A DNA stretch of 64,000 nucleotides from Rugalucina vietnamica (Eukaryota > Mollusca > Bivalvia > Lucinida > Lucinidae): positions 32,821,621 through 32,885,620 of the forward strand of contig OZ024870.1 of NCBI GenBank assembly GCA_964017185.1, in the 5' to 3' direction. The position numbers were made by a program, and so were the translations under genes. The notes under the pieces were generated by a model. The model was not told where the DNA came from. It ran no database searches and saw only the letters and a list, made by a program, of their open reading frames with translations. Shown one piece after another: positions 12,435 through 24,400 of this stretch (position 1 is its first letter; each line of letters begins with the position of its first letter).

Positions 12435-13203
12435 TATATCTATATAGTAAAAACCGATAAAAATCTTGAAACTTGGCATGTTGCATTTGGACATCAGGAA
12501 AACGTTCCCATAAAATTATACCACCTTGAACCCCCATTTTATATAGTAAAACTTGTGTCCTTTACAGGAGTATACCTATTTTCCTTTGTTTATCCAAAAC
12601 ATAGATTGTGGGTACTTGTTAGAACCCCATCGCCTATGCAGTTTTCTCATGTACCCGCAATTCTCTGTATATTGCATGGGCATGTTGTTGTAATGAACTG
12701 AAGCTTAACAAACCCGTTTGGAATTATCATGAAATTTTGCTCAAATCAGGAGGATATATATGGCATGTTTTGTGCCAATATAGTATCTTGATAAAGCTTG
12801 GTATATATTTGAAGTTTTCGCTTACTTTTGCTAATTTAAGAGAAAAACTTAAGAAATTTTTAATTAAATTATTTCATCAGAGAACCTATATAATGTTTGT
12901 TTCAGTGCCAATTCACGTGCCAAATCTTGGATGTTAATAAAACTTTAAGAAAACTCATAGCTGAGGTTAGGTATCATGTCATTGTTGGAGTGAGCCAGGG
13001 TTGCCTCAGAACCCCTTTGAAAGAGCCCCATTTTGTGACTGGAATTAGCTGCCCTGCCCCTTAGTGTTAGAAAAAAAAAACTATTTTAAGCGTGTTCAAA
13101 GTCAGTGCCTGTTTTGATATTGTCCAAAATGACATTGGCCAGAGACCAATTTTTAATTACCAAATCTCAGGTGAGGGGTTTGAGGACCATTGGTCCTCTG
13201 GTG
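12435..13203 (+). repeat. CTCACCTGAGC repeat, copy 3, right part
   Basis: It resumes at GTAAAAACCGATAAAAATCT and GAAACTTGGCATG and ends with CTCAGGTGAGGGG and GAGGACCATTGGTCCTCTGG. The middle (12600-13140) is diverged and includes GATTGTGGGTACTTGTTAGA, also seen near 5625. Confidence 0.6.
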
Positions 13204-13388
13204 TAATTTACAAGAGAACAAACTTTGTTTTCTTCAATTTCTGTTTATCAAAAGAATATAAAATTAAGTTTTCACACAACATAAACTCATCAAAACAAAA
13301 ATATAGAGATATATCAAAAGAGTATGTATATATGTAATTGTGTAAATGTGAAAAATATTGTAATGTAGTGAATGGTCCATAGAGCACC

Positions 13389-14699
13389 CAGGGCCGGATC
13401 CAGAGGGTCTGTCAACGGGGGGGGGGGGGCACCCAACACCCAAGATCTTTTTTCTTAAACATGCGAGCGAGAAAATTTTGCGAGGAAAGAAATAGTTCTC
13501 ATGCTTTCAGGTGCATTTTAGAGATAATTTTACAAAATAACACCTGCTAATTTTCACTTAAAACTGGGATTTGTGTCTAAAGAACACAGATTTGTCTGCT
13601 TGACTTTCATTGAACAAGCGAGCCTTGCGAGCAAGAAAATTTTGCGAAAATGGTGTATTTTTCATGCATCTAGAGGCCGTTTCAGAGGCAATTTTGGAAA
13701 GCAGAACTGGCGCATTTCATGAAACTTTTGGGTTTAATAACTTTGGAAAGAGCACAGAGTTATTACTTTGTTTGTGGATTGTTGAACGAGCGAGCCATGC
13801 GAGCGAGGAAAATTTTGTGAAAAATAAAAGGTTCATGCTTTCAGAGGGCATTCTAGAGAGAATTTTACAAAATAAACCCTGTTTTAAGTTCAGAAAACAT
13901 GTAAATGCAACAAACTCATTATCTGTATATATTTCTAATAAACCCAATTTTTTTTTTATCGAATTGGACTTTTCTGCTTATAAACCTGTGTGCCCCCTTG
14001 TCCTTTAATAACAATAAACCCAATTTTTATATGAATTGGACGTTTCTGCTTTTAAACCTGTGTGCCCCCTAGTCCTTTAATAATAATAATTAACCCATTT
14101 TTATATTGAATTTGACTTTTCTGCTTATAAGCATGTGTGCCCCATTGTCCTTTAATAATAATAAACCCAATTTTTATATGAATTACTTTTCTGCTTGTAA
14201 GTATGTGTGCCTTATCATTTAATAATTATAACGATAAACCCAATTTTTATATGAATTGGATTTTTATGTATTGTGCCCAAAATTATTAGTACGCGGCAGT
14301 GTAAATGTAGATAGGATGCTAACATTTTGACCTGCTGAAAATGTGTGCCCCCATCCATTCAGACAGATTCATCATTAATCATGATCACCTAGAGTCTTTA
14401 ATAGATGTGACTTGAGGAGATATCTGAATTAAGTGGAAGTTTGGCAAACTAACCTGATCAAAGGTGTGAATATCTGTTTTCATAACGGACTTAAAGGTGT
14501 ATAAGAAGCCCCCTGGCAACTAATTAGTTGTATATTCCATCTATTTGACACAAGTATAGGTAATAAAACGTTAGAACATTACTGAATCATTCATTTTATG
14601 TAGCTGTAGCTGGGGTTTTAGGGGCAAGGTATACTTGGTGGTTGGTTCGGGGGGGGGGGGGGGGCACATGCCCCTAGGCCCCCCTTGGGTCCGGCACTG
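13389..14699 (+). mobile_element. hAT5-like non-autonomous DNA element, 1.3 kb
   Basis: The ends are CAGGGCCGGATCCAGAGGG and, reversed from the right, CAGTGCCGGACCCAAGGGG, each followed by a long G run. The flanks carry a 5-bp direct repeat, GCACC. The interior has two copies of an AGCGAGCCTTGCGAGCGAG-type unit (13560-13900) and four or five units of about 75 bp beginning AATAATAATAAACCCAATTT (13935-14270). The 132-codon frame at 13610 runs through these repeats and is not a gene. Confidence 0.75.
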
Positions 14700-14801
14700 G
14701 CACCATACTGTATTGCTTCAGTCTCACTAGAGACAAATGACTACTCTCTTGCTATATTGGCGATTTTTAAAACTTTGAGACTGTCTGGAATGTTGTCATT
14801 T

Positions 14802-15441
14802 GAGCCGCGACGCCAGAAAACCGGGCTTCGGGGTTTTTGACCAGGCCTGACACAAACCAAGCTGTACGAAGGGTGCCCCAGTAAATCGTGGACTGTGCTT
14901 GCTGTATAAAACTATTCAATGTACAGGCTTCCAATTTACCAGCATATTACGTACTCATATCCTGGCTATGCATACAAAATTTCAGAAAAATACACCTAAA
15001 AATAAAATCTCAGTACACAATAAAAAAACTATGCAGAACCGGCATGCACGCTGACGACGTCGTCTACTGTCATGCGTCAACTACTGTTTGGGTTGCGCCG
15101 GGTTCGCATACACCGACCTAATCAATCATGCACATTTTACAAGTTGTACATAAACTTATACTTTTATGCACCTCTTTTTACTGAATGTGAATTGCGGAAG
15201 GTATTTGAAAAGTTTAATGACAATAGGGCGTCAAATGATGAAAATATCAACAAAGTACACGACTTACCGGGCCGCCCCTCGTACAAGCACAGAAGATGGC
15301 TAGAAGCTTAGGAAGAAAAGAAATTGTACTATCCGAGTAGCGAAAACAAAGGCGCTGATCAGCTTCGCAGTAATACTGCGAAGCTGATCTCCGCCTTTGT
15401 TTTCGCATAAGCAAAAATCCATTTTTCTCTTGAGGCGGCTC
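14802..15441 (+). mobile_element. Palindrome-bearing MITE, copy 2, split by about 440 bp of other DNA
   Basis: The left end GAGCCGCGACGCCAGAAAAC and CTTCGGGGTTTTTGACC, and the right part CCGAGTAGCGAAAACAAAGG, CTGATCAGCTTCGCAG and TTGAGGCGGCTC, belong to the family of 51388-51622. About 14870-15310 does not match the family and looks like an insertion. Confidence 0.75.
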
Positions 15442-15765
15442 ATTTGTAAGTGTCCTTTCAGGTTTTGTGTTGAAGTGGTTGAAGCTCACAGCTATCTTCA
15501 ACACTCTGTATATTGTATGGTCGGATGTTTTCATCATGTTTCTCGTCATCAATATGTTCTCCATGTTCAGGCTTATGTATGATATTCTGGCATATTTTCT
15601 CAACAACTGCCACACCTACGCAATCACTCATTACACTGCTTGTTGTACGTAGTCGATCTCTGAAAGGTAATATTTTAGATAAAATGATAACTCTTTATCT
15701 GTTAATGACACTGGTGTTTGACACACGGTACCCAATGGCTAATGGTATTGTTGAATGACAGAATA

Positions 15766-16140
15766 AAAATTAAAACTGAGATCCTTTAAGAGCAGCGAAC
15801 ACATTAATGAGAAAAGGATGGGCCATACCGCGGTTTCGACTACTAAAGTCTCGTCAGTGACCCTTTAGATTCGGCAACATGGAGCCAAAGAGAATTACTG
15901 AAATTTTGCAACTTTCAACAGGGTAGTCGATACAAAGACTACTATTATCTAAATGGGACCAAAAATGTTAAACATTGGTTAGAAAATGAATCTTAACTGA
16001 TAACAAATTTTTTATTTCTCTGAATAACCTCTCTGATCTCAAAGGACCAAAAAGTAAATATAACCTGCACTATGGCTAATAATCATTGATACATATATTT
16101 ACTGAGGTCATGATACATAGAGGATCTTCAAAAATACCAT
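15766..16140 (+). repeat. Dispersed repeat beginning GAGATCCTTTAAGA
   Basis: Its first part (GAGATCCTTTAAGAGCAGCG, ATTAATGAGAAAAGGATG, GGCCATACCGCGGTTTCG) and second part (AAATGGGACCAAAAATGTTA, TTGGTTAGAAAATGAATC) recur at 57718-57800 and 58285-58370. There they are separated by a retroelement fragment. A related stretch is at 16386-16660. Confidence 0.65.
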
Positions 16141-16385
16141 CACAGAGTTAGAAGCAGTGCTTTGGTAGTGTGTACTTGTTGAAACAAAGATTCGAACAGG
16201 AATCATTTAACAGCCAGTTACAGTACTATAGCATGTACAGGAATGTTCATTGAAGGAAGAAAACTTACCAAAAACATTCAACAGCCACAAGCAGTGGAAT
16301 TGCATATACCGGACTGTTCGTTGAAGTGAGAATATTTACAGAAACAGTACTATAACATGTATAAGAATGTTCATTGAAGTAAATA
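16141..16385 (-). repeat. Decayed copies of SLC1 exon 9 end, distal group (about four)
   Basis: On the minus strand these read like TTCAATGAACATTCCTGTAC, then ATGCTATAGT-type and GGCTGTTAAATG-type words, the same order as the last 60-70 bases of exon 9 with its donor. Recognisable units end near 16200, 16262, 16335 and 16380. Lost bases and stops make them unlikely exons. Confidence 0.75.
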
Positions 16386-16660
16386 AAATATAAGGGTTTG
16401 ATCCTTTGGAAGCAATAAAAACATTCAAATGGAGATAGTATGGACTATATTCCGCAATTTCGGGTAATGAACCCTCATCAGCAGCCCTTTTAAAACCGGC
16501 AACGGAAGCCAGACTATTAAACTGCAATTTCGAATTTTACACGAGAAGTCTAAAGACGCATACCTGAACGGGGTCAAACAATTTAAACATTGCTAAGAAG
16601 TATGTTTCTAAACGTGAGTGTTTTGAACACTCTGAGTATCTTTATTGATCTCAAAATATA
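16386..16660 (+). repeat. Dispersed repeat related to 15766-16140
   Basis: It shares TTTGATCCTTTGGAAGC, AACATTCAAATGGAGATAG and CCTCATCAGCAGCCCTTTT with the repeat at 15766 in the same order, but is strongly diverged. No coding sequence. Confidence 0.45.
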
Positions 16661-19575
16661 GAATACTTGGTTGTTCGGTTCTCAGTAGTGAGAATGACCA
16701 TCATAGTTCTTCAATATTGGATGTTCATGTGTGTTGGTGAGTTCTTTGATGGTTGACTAGGCCAATTTTAGCACAAAACTGTCGGTTGCAAGTAGAACAA
16801 GTCATTGTCAAGAAGTCTGCTGGTGGTCCATCGGTCTTGGCTTTGCGTTCTCTGTGCTTTCTTTCAGCTTCCCATTTTCTTCGTAGAGAGTTGCTCCTTT
16901 GTTGATGAGACTCCGCCACTGTGATCGATCCTGTGCAGTCTGTTCCAAAGACCCTATTGGTATGTCGAAATCCTTCAGAAAGCCTTTGAGGGTGTCTTTG
17001 TAGCGTTTCTTCTTGAGAGCGCTTTCCCTCCTGTAATTCTCCACAGAAAAGTTTCTTAGGAAGTCGCTCATCAGGCATTCTTGTAACTTGGCCAGTCCAT
17101 CTTAGCTGTGCTAGTTTTAAGACAGTATGCATGCTTTGCATCCCTGCTTTCTTCAGGACCTCTGTGTCTGGAATTTTGTCTTGCCACTGGATTTTTAACA
17201 GCTTTTTCAAACAGCTTAAGTGGAAATGGTTAAGCCTCTTTGCATGACATTGGTTTACTGTCGATGTCTCACATGCATACAAGAGGGTTGGCAGTACCGT
17301 AGCCTTGTAAACTTTCAGCTTGGTGTCAAGCTCGATTCCATTTCGCTCCCAGGAATAAGGAGTCTCCCGAAAGCCATACTGCCTTTTGCAATCCCGGCAG
17401 TGACGCCATCATCAATGTGCACTGCTCTGGAGAGAATGTTGGAGTGAGTGCTTCCAAGGTATGTGAATTTATCAACACCTTTCAGTTTTTGTCCATTCAC
17501 AGTGATAGTTGGTTCATTGTACGGTTTTCCAGGTGCGGGTTGGTGTACAACCTGTCTTTTTTGTGCTGATAATGAGATCATAGTTATAACATGACTGTGA
17601 GACTTGGCCCTGCACCTTAGTTTTGGCTTGCAACCTTCTAAGGTTGGATATATTTCCATCAAAACGGTACCTGATTGGAAAACCAGTATCACTGTCTTGA
17701 ATTGCATCCATGAGCATGGCAGAAAACATCATTCTGAACTTTGTTGGTACCATAACACAACCTTGTTTGACCCAATTTGTTACCTCAAAGGGCTCAGGTA
17801 ACTCTACACCATTTTGCACACGTGCCTACATGCCATCATGAAATTGCCGAACCATTGCTATGAATCTGGGTGGACAGCCAAACTTGGCCATGATTTTCCA
17901 GTCCATCACGACTGTGTCAAAAGCTTTAGTGAGGTCGACAAACGTCATTTAAAGATCTACATTCCGTTCTAGGCATTTCTTCTGAAGATGTTTTGCTGTG
18001 GAGATCAAGTCTATCGTCCCTCTGTCTTTAATGAATCCAAATTGACTTTCTGGGATAAGTCTCGTCTGATCAAGATTAACATTCAGGCGTTTCAGCAGAA
18101 TTTTTGCAGGTATCTTCCCAGCAATTGACAGGGGAGAGATGCCCTTGTGGTTGTCACAGACGAGGATTTCCTTTCCGATTGTACAGGGTGATTATGGATG
18201 CATCCTTCAATTCTTGAGGGATAGCCTCCTTTCTCCACATTTAGTGAAACAACAGTTTCTCTTTCATGGGTAGCTACCAGTCTTATAGACCTCGGCAGAA
18301 ATTGCATCTGCATCTGAAGCCTTGCCAGACGACAGTTGTTGAACTGCTTTTCTTGTTTCCATGGCGGTTGGAAATTCCTCTAACAGAACATTGCACTCTA
18401 TCAGTGGAAGTCTGTCGATTGCATCCTCATTGATGCTTGATGGTCGATTGAGCACCCTATTGAAGTGTTCTGCTCACCTTTCCAAAATTGCTGGTTTGTA
18501 TGTGAAAAGAGTGTGTCCATCTGCACTGAGCAATGTGGTGGCTCCAGACCTCTTTGGGTCATAAATGGCTTTCAGTGCATCATGAAATTTCGTCATGTCC
18601 TTTCTGTCCGCAAAAGACTGAATTTCTTCTATTTTCTTTCTCAGCCAGGAATCCTGTATGCCCCTAAGCTTGGCCTGGACTGTCGTACAAATGTTGCTGT
18701 AGGCTTCTTTCTTGGACACTGAGATATTATCATCTTGATTTGTCTTTTTCAATTGGTGCTTTTCTTCAAGAAACTTCTGAATTTCGTCGTCATTCTCATC
18801 AAACCAGTCTTGATGTTTGAAAGATGGATGTCCTAAAGTAGTTGCAGCTGAAGAATGAACCGCTTTATGGAAAACTGTCCAATTTTGTTCGGGGTCCTCT
18901 GAACTGAGATTGATTGCATCCAGTTAGTTGCAAGTATCCGTTAAGAAAGCTTGTCTCATGCTGTCTTGAATCAGTTTTGAGACACCCAGTCTCTTAGGAG
19001 CTTTCTTGCCTTGAGGTCGCCTCGCAGGCTTGATTCTTAGATTGAGTTTGCTGTCAACCAGACTATGATCTGTTCAGCAGTCTGCACCGCACATAGTCTT
19101 TGTCACTCTGACACCCTGCCTGGCTGTACCCCGCACTATGGCATAGTCTATGAGATGCCATTGTTTGGAACGGGGTGCATCCAGGATGTTTTGTTTCTAT
19201 TAGATAAACGGAAGACTGTGTTTGTGATTAGGAGATCATGTTCAACACACTTCCTAAGAAGCAAGAGACCGTTGCTGTTACACTTTCTAACACCTTCGGG
19301 ACCTATAACTCCTTCGCAGGTCTGGTGTTCTGTACCAACTCTGTACTGGCATTAATGTCGCCAAGAAGGATAAGCTTGTCGGTACGGGGTGTTGCAGAAA
19401 TAACGACGTCTAAGTCATTATAGAACTTGTCCTGATCCTTATCTGGATTGGTCATCGTGGGTGCATAGGCAATGACAATAGTTGCATGTTTATTGCCAAA
19501 CAGAGGAAGTCTCAATGTCATTAGGCGGTCATTGATGCATTTTGGCAATCCTGAAAGCATTCCTGCTTTCACCAA
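16661..19575 (-). mobile_element. LINE (same family as 7214-10689), inserted in the exon-copy array
   Basis: Minus strand, 5' to 3': endonuclease end (KLILLGDINAST, 19303-19575), KKTNQDDNISVSKKEAYSNI and DMTKFHDALKAIYD (18474-18752), ASDADAISAEVYKTG (near 18300), reverse transcriptase part EVTNWVKQGCVMVPT (17514-17819), FTYLGST and GIAKGSMAFGRL (17315-17700), then the C-terminal region QLRWTGQVTRMPDERLPKKL and CSTCNRQFCAKIGLVNHQRT with H (16725-17282). The last is a C2H2-like finger. Multiple frame breaks: dead copy. It keeps the empty TTAA site near 17215. Decayed exon copies on both sides show it inserted after that array had expanded. Confidence 0.92.
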
Positions 19576-19949
19576 TGCTGAACATTCCTGTACATGTTAT
19601 AATACTGTTACTGTATTTTCACTTCAGTGAACATTCCTGTACGTGCTATAGCACCCCCAGGTAGAAACCATTCAATAGCTAATAGCATGTACTGGAATGG
19701 CTGGCCATTGAAGTAAGAAAACTTAGATAAACCATCAGCCAGTAGCAGCGCTATAGCGTGTATAGGAATGTTAATTTAAGTAAGAATACTTTCAGAAGCC
19801 ACTCGACATCCAGTTGCAGTGCTACAGAAGGCACAGGAATGTTCATTGAAGGCAAGCATTCAACAGCTAATAGCAGTGTGATTACATGTACTGGAATATT
19901 AACTCACATCAACCTGTCGTCCTTTTTATTGGACATAGGCAAACATTAT

Positions 19950-20105
19950 AGCCCCAGATGTGACGCCGCAGAAAGCGGCGTCCCATCTGGGGCTATTCTG
20001 TTTGCTTGGAGGACTTTCAACGAAAAATGGAATAAAAAGTCAAAATCCCACCTGAAGCCTCTAAAAATGAAAGTGGACTCACCCAAAGGATAATGATGGG
20101 CAAGT
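19950..20105 (+). repeat. Hairpin repeat (CCCAGATG...GACGCCGC), copy inside the exon array
   Basis: CCCCAGATGTGACGCCGC and GCGGCGTCCCATCTGGGG form a strong stem, followed by CTATTCTGTTTGC, TCAACGAAAAATGGAATAAA and AAAATGAAAGTGGACTCAC. The same order occurs at 37500-37670, 39030-39175 and 42770-42930. Confidence 0.8.
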
Positions 20106-20204
20106 CTGGGTTCAAGTAAGAAGACTAACAGAAGCCATGGCAACCAGTAGATGTGCTATAACAGGCATTATAGCATGTCCCGGAATATTCATCCAGTTAG
20201 CCCA

Positions 20205-20395
20205 TATTTGACGAATGGATTCTCCCATCATTATCAATTGGATGAGTCCACTTTCATTTTTAGGGGTGTTAGGTGTGATTTTTATTTTTTATCTCATTTT
20301 TCGATGAATTTTCTCTGTGCAAACAGTATAGCCCCAAATGGGACGCCGCGTTCTGTTTGCCTATGTCCCACAAAGGAGATGCCAGGCTTATATGA
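20205..20395 (-). repeat. Hairpin repeat, second copy in opposite orientation
   Basis: The same family as 19950-20105 read on the other strand: GAGTCCACTTTCATTTTTAG, TCATTTTTCGATGAATTTTC and AGCCCCAAATGGGACGCCGC. With the first copy it forms a loose inverted pair around exon-copy units. Confidence 0.75.
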
Positions 20396-20945
20396 GTTAA
20401 CTACGAAATCTTACATAAACCACCCAGCAGCCAGTAGCAGCGCTATAGACAGATAACATAAACCGGAATGTTCAACGAAGAGGGGATACTTACAAAAACA
20501 TTCAACAGCTATAGCAGTGCTATAGCATGTACTGGAATATTCATTAACGTAAGAATATTTACAGAAGCGGCAGCCACGACAAGCAGTAGATGTTCTATAG
20601 CACGCATGGGATGGATACTTAAAGAAACCATTCGACAGCCAGTAACAGTATAGCATGTCCTGGAATATTCATTGAACTAAGAAAACGGCCAGTAGCAATG
20701 CTATAGCCAGATAGCATAAACCGGAATATTTAATGAGGAGAGGATACTTACAGAAACCATTCAACAGCTAATAGCAGTGCTATAGCATGTACTGAAATAT
20801 TCATTGATGTAAGGATACTTCCAGAAGCCACGACAACCAGTAGATGTGCTATAACAGGCACTATAGCATGCCCTGGAATATTCATTGAACTACGCTATAG
20901 CCAGATAGCGTAAACCGGAATGTTCAAAGAAGAGGGGATACTTAC

Positions 20946-21080
20946 AGAAACCATTCAACAGCTAATAGCAGCGCTATAGCATGTACTGGAATATTCATTG
21001 AAGTTAGGATCATGATAATGGTGACGATGCTGGCACTTGGTACTGATGGTATGGCCATAGATGCAACACTTGTAAGCAAC
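20946..21080 (-). CDS. SLC1-like gene, coding exon 9 (HP2 and start of TM8)
   Basis: 135 nt, acceptor TTTTTCAAG, donor TTTCT|GTAAGT. It encodes LLTSVASMAIPSVPSASIVT (HP2), IIMILTSMNIPVHAIALLLA and VEWF (to residue 440), plus two bases of the next codon. The family has L-L-V-A-V-D-W-L-L-D-R here, with a known intron position after the W-L-L. Relative to typical EAATs there are about three extra residues after the I-P-S of HP2. The last roughly 70 bases, including the donor, recur as decayed copies just downstream. Confidence 0.93.
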
Positions 21081-21390
21081 CTTGAAAAACAATAAAAACA
21101 TGTTTGTAACACAAGTTGTGAGAGATATACTCGACAATACACTCGATTCACAGATGAATGGTAATAAGCTTAAAGTTATGCCATTTTTCGCATGAACAGG
21201 TAAATCAACTGTAATCAGTACCGATGCATTTTCTAGCACCCTGATAACGTTGCATGTTGAAATAAGCAGTAATATTTAAAATTTTGTGGTAAATACGTCC
21301 ATACCTGTAAACGCGGATGTCGACTTTCTTTGTTATGCCCCCAACTTCGAAGAAGTTGAGGGGGCATATTGGTTTGGGTCTGTCTGTGCA

Positions 21391-21425
<35 letters not shown>

Positions 21426-24400
21426 TGTCTGTGATGCGTGAGCACTCGGTCAGGAACCGTTAGAGCTAGGATCTTGAAATTTGGTATGTAGTTTGTATAT
21501 GAAAATTAAAAGGACCCGTATTTTTTCTTTCAGGTAAATTCAAGGGGCTAGGGGCCCATTCTGTTATTTCCCTTTTTAATTCTTGATAAAGTGAATGGAT
21601 AGTGGGTACCTTGTGTGCGCAACTCCTCCTACAGTTTTATTCCGATTCTCTTGAAACTTTACAGATGTTGTGACCATGCTTTGAAGATATGCATGTGGTT
21701 TGGATATAATCCTCACATTAATTTTTGTCACTTTTTTTCGCAATTTGAACTTAGCCATTTTTCGGGCATTTTCACAATGAAAGTGAATGGGCAGTGGGTA
21801 CCTTGTGTGCGCAACTCCTCCTACAGTTTTATTCCGATTCTCTTGAAACTTTACAGATGTTGTGACCATGCTTTGAAGATATGCATGTGGTTTGGATATA
21901 ATCCTCAGATTAATTTTTGTCACTTTTTTCTCAATTTGAACTTAGCCATTTTTCGGGCATTTTCACAATGAAAGTGAATGGGCAGTGGGTACCTTGTGTG
22001 CGCAACTCCTCCTACAGTTTCATGCCAATTCATTTAAAACTTTACATGTGTTATGGGCATGGTCTGAAGATATGCATGTGGTTTGGATATAATACTTGGG
22101 TTATATTTTGTCATTTTTTTCACAGTTTGAACTTTTTTTCAGGCATTTTAGTGAATGGATAGAAGGTACCTTGTGTGCGCAACTCCTCCTACAATTTTAT
22201 ACCGATACTTTTGAAACTTTGCAGACATTGTGACCATGCTTTGAAGATATGCATGTGGTTGGGATATACTCCTCAGATTAATTTTTGTCACTTTTTTTTA
22301 CAATTTGAACTTTGTCATTTTTTGGACATTTTACATCTTGAAAGTGACTTACCAGTTGGGGGCATAGTGTTTCATAAACACATTTTCTAGTTTATAACGG
22401 TTTCCTTCAGTCTCTGTAAGATCTATACAGGAATACATTGTGTGTTGCACAAACTTTATTAAGTTATTTATTGTCCGTTTATTATGAGAAAAAGAAACAC
22501 TAAGGGAAATAAGACTGTCAACTAAGCATTGAACAAGCACACGAAACCCTTGTTTCTTTTTTTATGAAATACAAGGATTAAGGTTAGACTACATGTATAC
22601 TTACCCGATTTGCAAAACATCTGCTGCGGTCGGTGGGACACCACTGATGTTGCAACAGAACAGAGACGCACAGGTAATAAACACGGCACTACCGTTAGCA
22701 CTGACCGTGACCGCTAGCGGGATAAAGAAACGGGTGATGCCCTTGTCCATTTTGTGGGTGACCTCACAGGCAACTATCATTTCAGGCATTGCCACAGCTC
22801 TGAAAGTAGGGTCCATGTAATAATGAATCAGATTCTTACCAAGAAGACAGATTGTAGCACAGCAGCGATTGAGAAGGTTTTTGTATTATTGAACCGATTT
22901 GATCCAATTGAATTAATATTGAATTCGATCCATATGTGAGGCCCTCTCAGGGGTTTTTGGGATTCAGGGAGAAGGGCTATTTATTTTCAGGGATTTGGAG
23001 AGAAGGGTCATTTATTTTCAGGGATTTGGGGAGAAAGCATAACATTTTGGGGTTTTAGAGAGCAGGGAGCAGGGGGGCTGAGGAAAAACATTTTAGGGAG
23101 CTGGGGAGAAAGGTCATTTTTCTTTCAGGGAGCAGGGAGAAAAGACACCCCCCCCCCCCTGGGGGGCCTGATATGTATAATTATTACTTAGATCTAACTG
23201 CATTTTGGTGAATATCCAAATTTTCCTAAACTTTGTAAATGCAGCTAAAACTATTCGTAAATCTGGTATAAAAAACATAGAATGCAACAAATACATTACG
23301 TTGCAGCTGAAGCAAAGGCTATGAGCCACGGTTTCATCATGCTAGCATAGAATTTGAGGGGGTTGTCTCGAGCAATAAAGAGCAGAATAAGAGTGTAGAC
23401 AACGGCTTGTTGGACGGCAATGCACACAGTGACGGTCAAAACAAACACGCCCAGTTGACTGAACACAGCCTCGATATCTTCGATCCTGGCGATTGCTGCT
23501 CCGATGAGACTGAACACTCCGATTGGCGTACACCTGCAAAATATAAAATAACGATTAAGGTCTTTGGCGGTTGTTTGTTCGACGTGGAACGTAAGTAAAT
23601 CAATTGTACTTCGGATCCAAAATGTTTATTGGAAGTAAAAGGAGGCAACGATCAGGAAATGGTTTCCTGATTGTACACATAATGCACCAGTCATTTGTAT
23701 CCCCGGCTCCCCCGGGGCCGGGGATAGCGGGGCTAAAGTGCCTGGTTTTAACCTCTGATGTGTCCCGGCAGTGCCGGGGATTTGCCGGGGTTATAATTTC
23801 CCGCCAATACACTGTCACATTAATTCAAATTAGATTTTAATGATATTTTTAACATTTAACTATTATCTTTATGGTACTTATTTAATTTCCAAATGCACCT
23901 AAACATTTACATGCATAAAATGAGGCCCTTCTCCCATGTTTCAGTTTCATCAGAACAACTCCCAGCTGTTGTTCCACGTTATTGTCAGCCCCTGGGGAGC
24001 CGGGGCTTTTAGCAGGGCTTTAACCAAAACTCTTGCCCGGCAGTGCCGGTCTTTTAGCCGGGTTTTAAAAATTGAAAAGTTAAAAGCCCCGCTATTCCCC
24101 GGCCCCGGGGGAGCCGGGGATGCAAATGACTGGTGCATAATGGAGAACTTTTCTGATAGGGCATTTTGGCTTGACGCATCAATGCTTAAGAATATCGAGA
24201 CTTAATCGATGTATGGTTTGACATTGTGCCTAAATCAGCAAATACATCAACTCTGATATTTGATGCCTACCATGATCTACCATGACCTGAGGTGATGATC
24301 AAAAAATTAATCAACTCAGTATCAGAAGATAGATAGATACTATACCAGACACCATGATACAATGAACCTCTAGTATTAAAGGCCAGATGTATTCGGTCGA

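Larger units (their letters stand above)
19577..20945 (-). repeat. Array of decayed copies of SLC1 exon 9 end and its splice donor, proximal group
   Basis: At least ten units lie immediately downstream of exon 9. The best (20742-20815, 20484-20550) keep, on the minus strand, TTCAATGAATATTCCAGTAC-type, ATGCTATAGCACTGCTAT and GTTGAATGG-TTTCTGTAAG words, i.e. the NIPVHAIALLLAVEWFL segment with its GTAAG donor. Others (20111, 20556, 20821) are a variant with GTTGTCGTGGCTTCTG. A higher-order period is visible: GGATACTTAC-type starts at 20484, 20742 and 20936. Two short inverted copies are at 19583 and 19624. Units carry lost bases or stops. Confidence 0.85.

Noticed and set aside
13610-14008. 132-codon ORF
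   Set aside because: It crosses two degenerate direct repeats inside a TIR element; the ERASHAS-like words come from the AGCGAGCC repeat.
13935-14270. CRISPR-like array of regularly spaced repeats
   Set aside because: The units are contiguous and diverging, without unique spacers, and lie in a eukaryotic DNA transposon.
20411-20656. Functional alternative versions of SLC1 exon 9
   Set aside because: The best copies have lost codons or frame between NIPVHAIALL and the donor and lack the HP2 half and an acceptor, so mutually exclusive splicing is not supported by sequence alone.
1-20945. Terminal coding exon of the SLC1-like gene (TM8 end and C-terminus)
   Set aside because: I looked on the minus strand for a D-R-x-R-T-x-x-N-V / G-D-x-x-G-A-G stretch with an acceptor in the right phase and found none. 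It probably lies to the left of the window, or has been lost.
21576-22390. Four ORFs with NSSYSFIPILLKLY repeats
   Set aside because: Translation of the 190-bp tandem repeat in an SLC1 intron, on the strand opposite the gene as well as on it.
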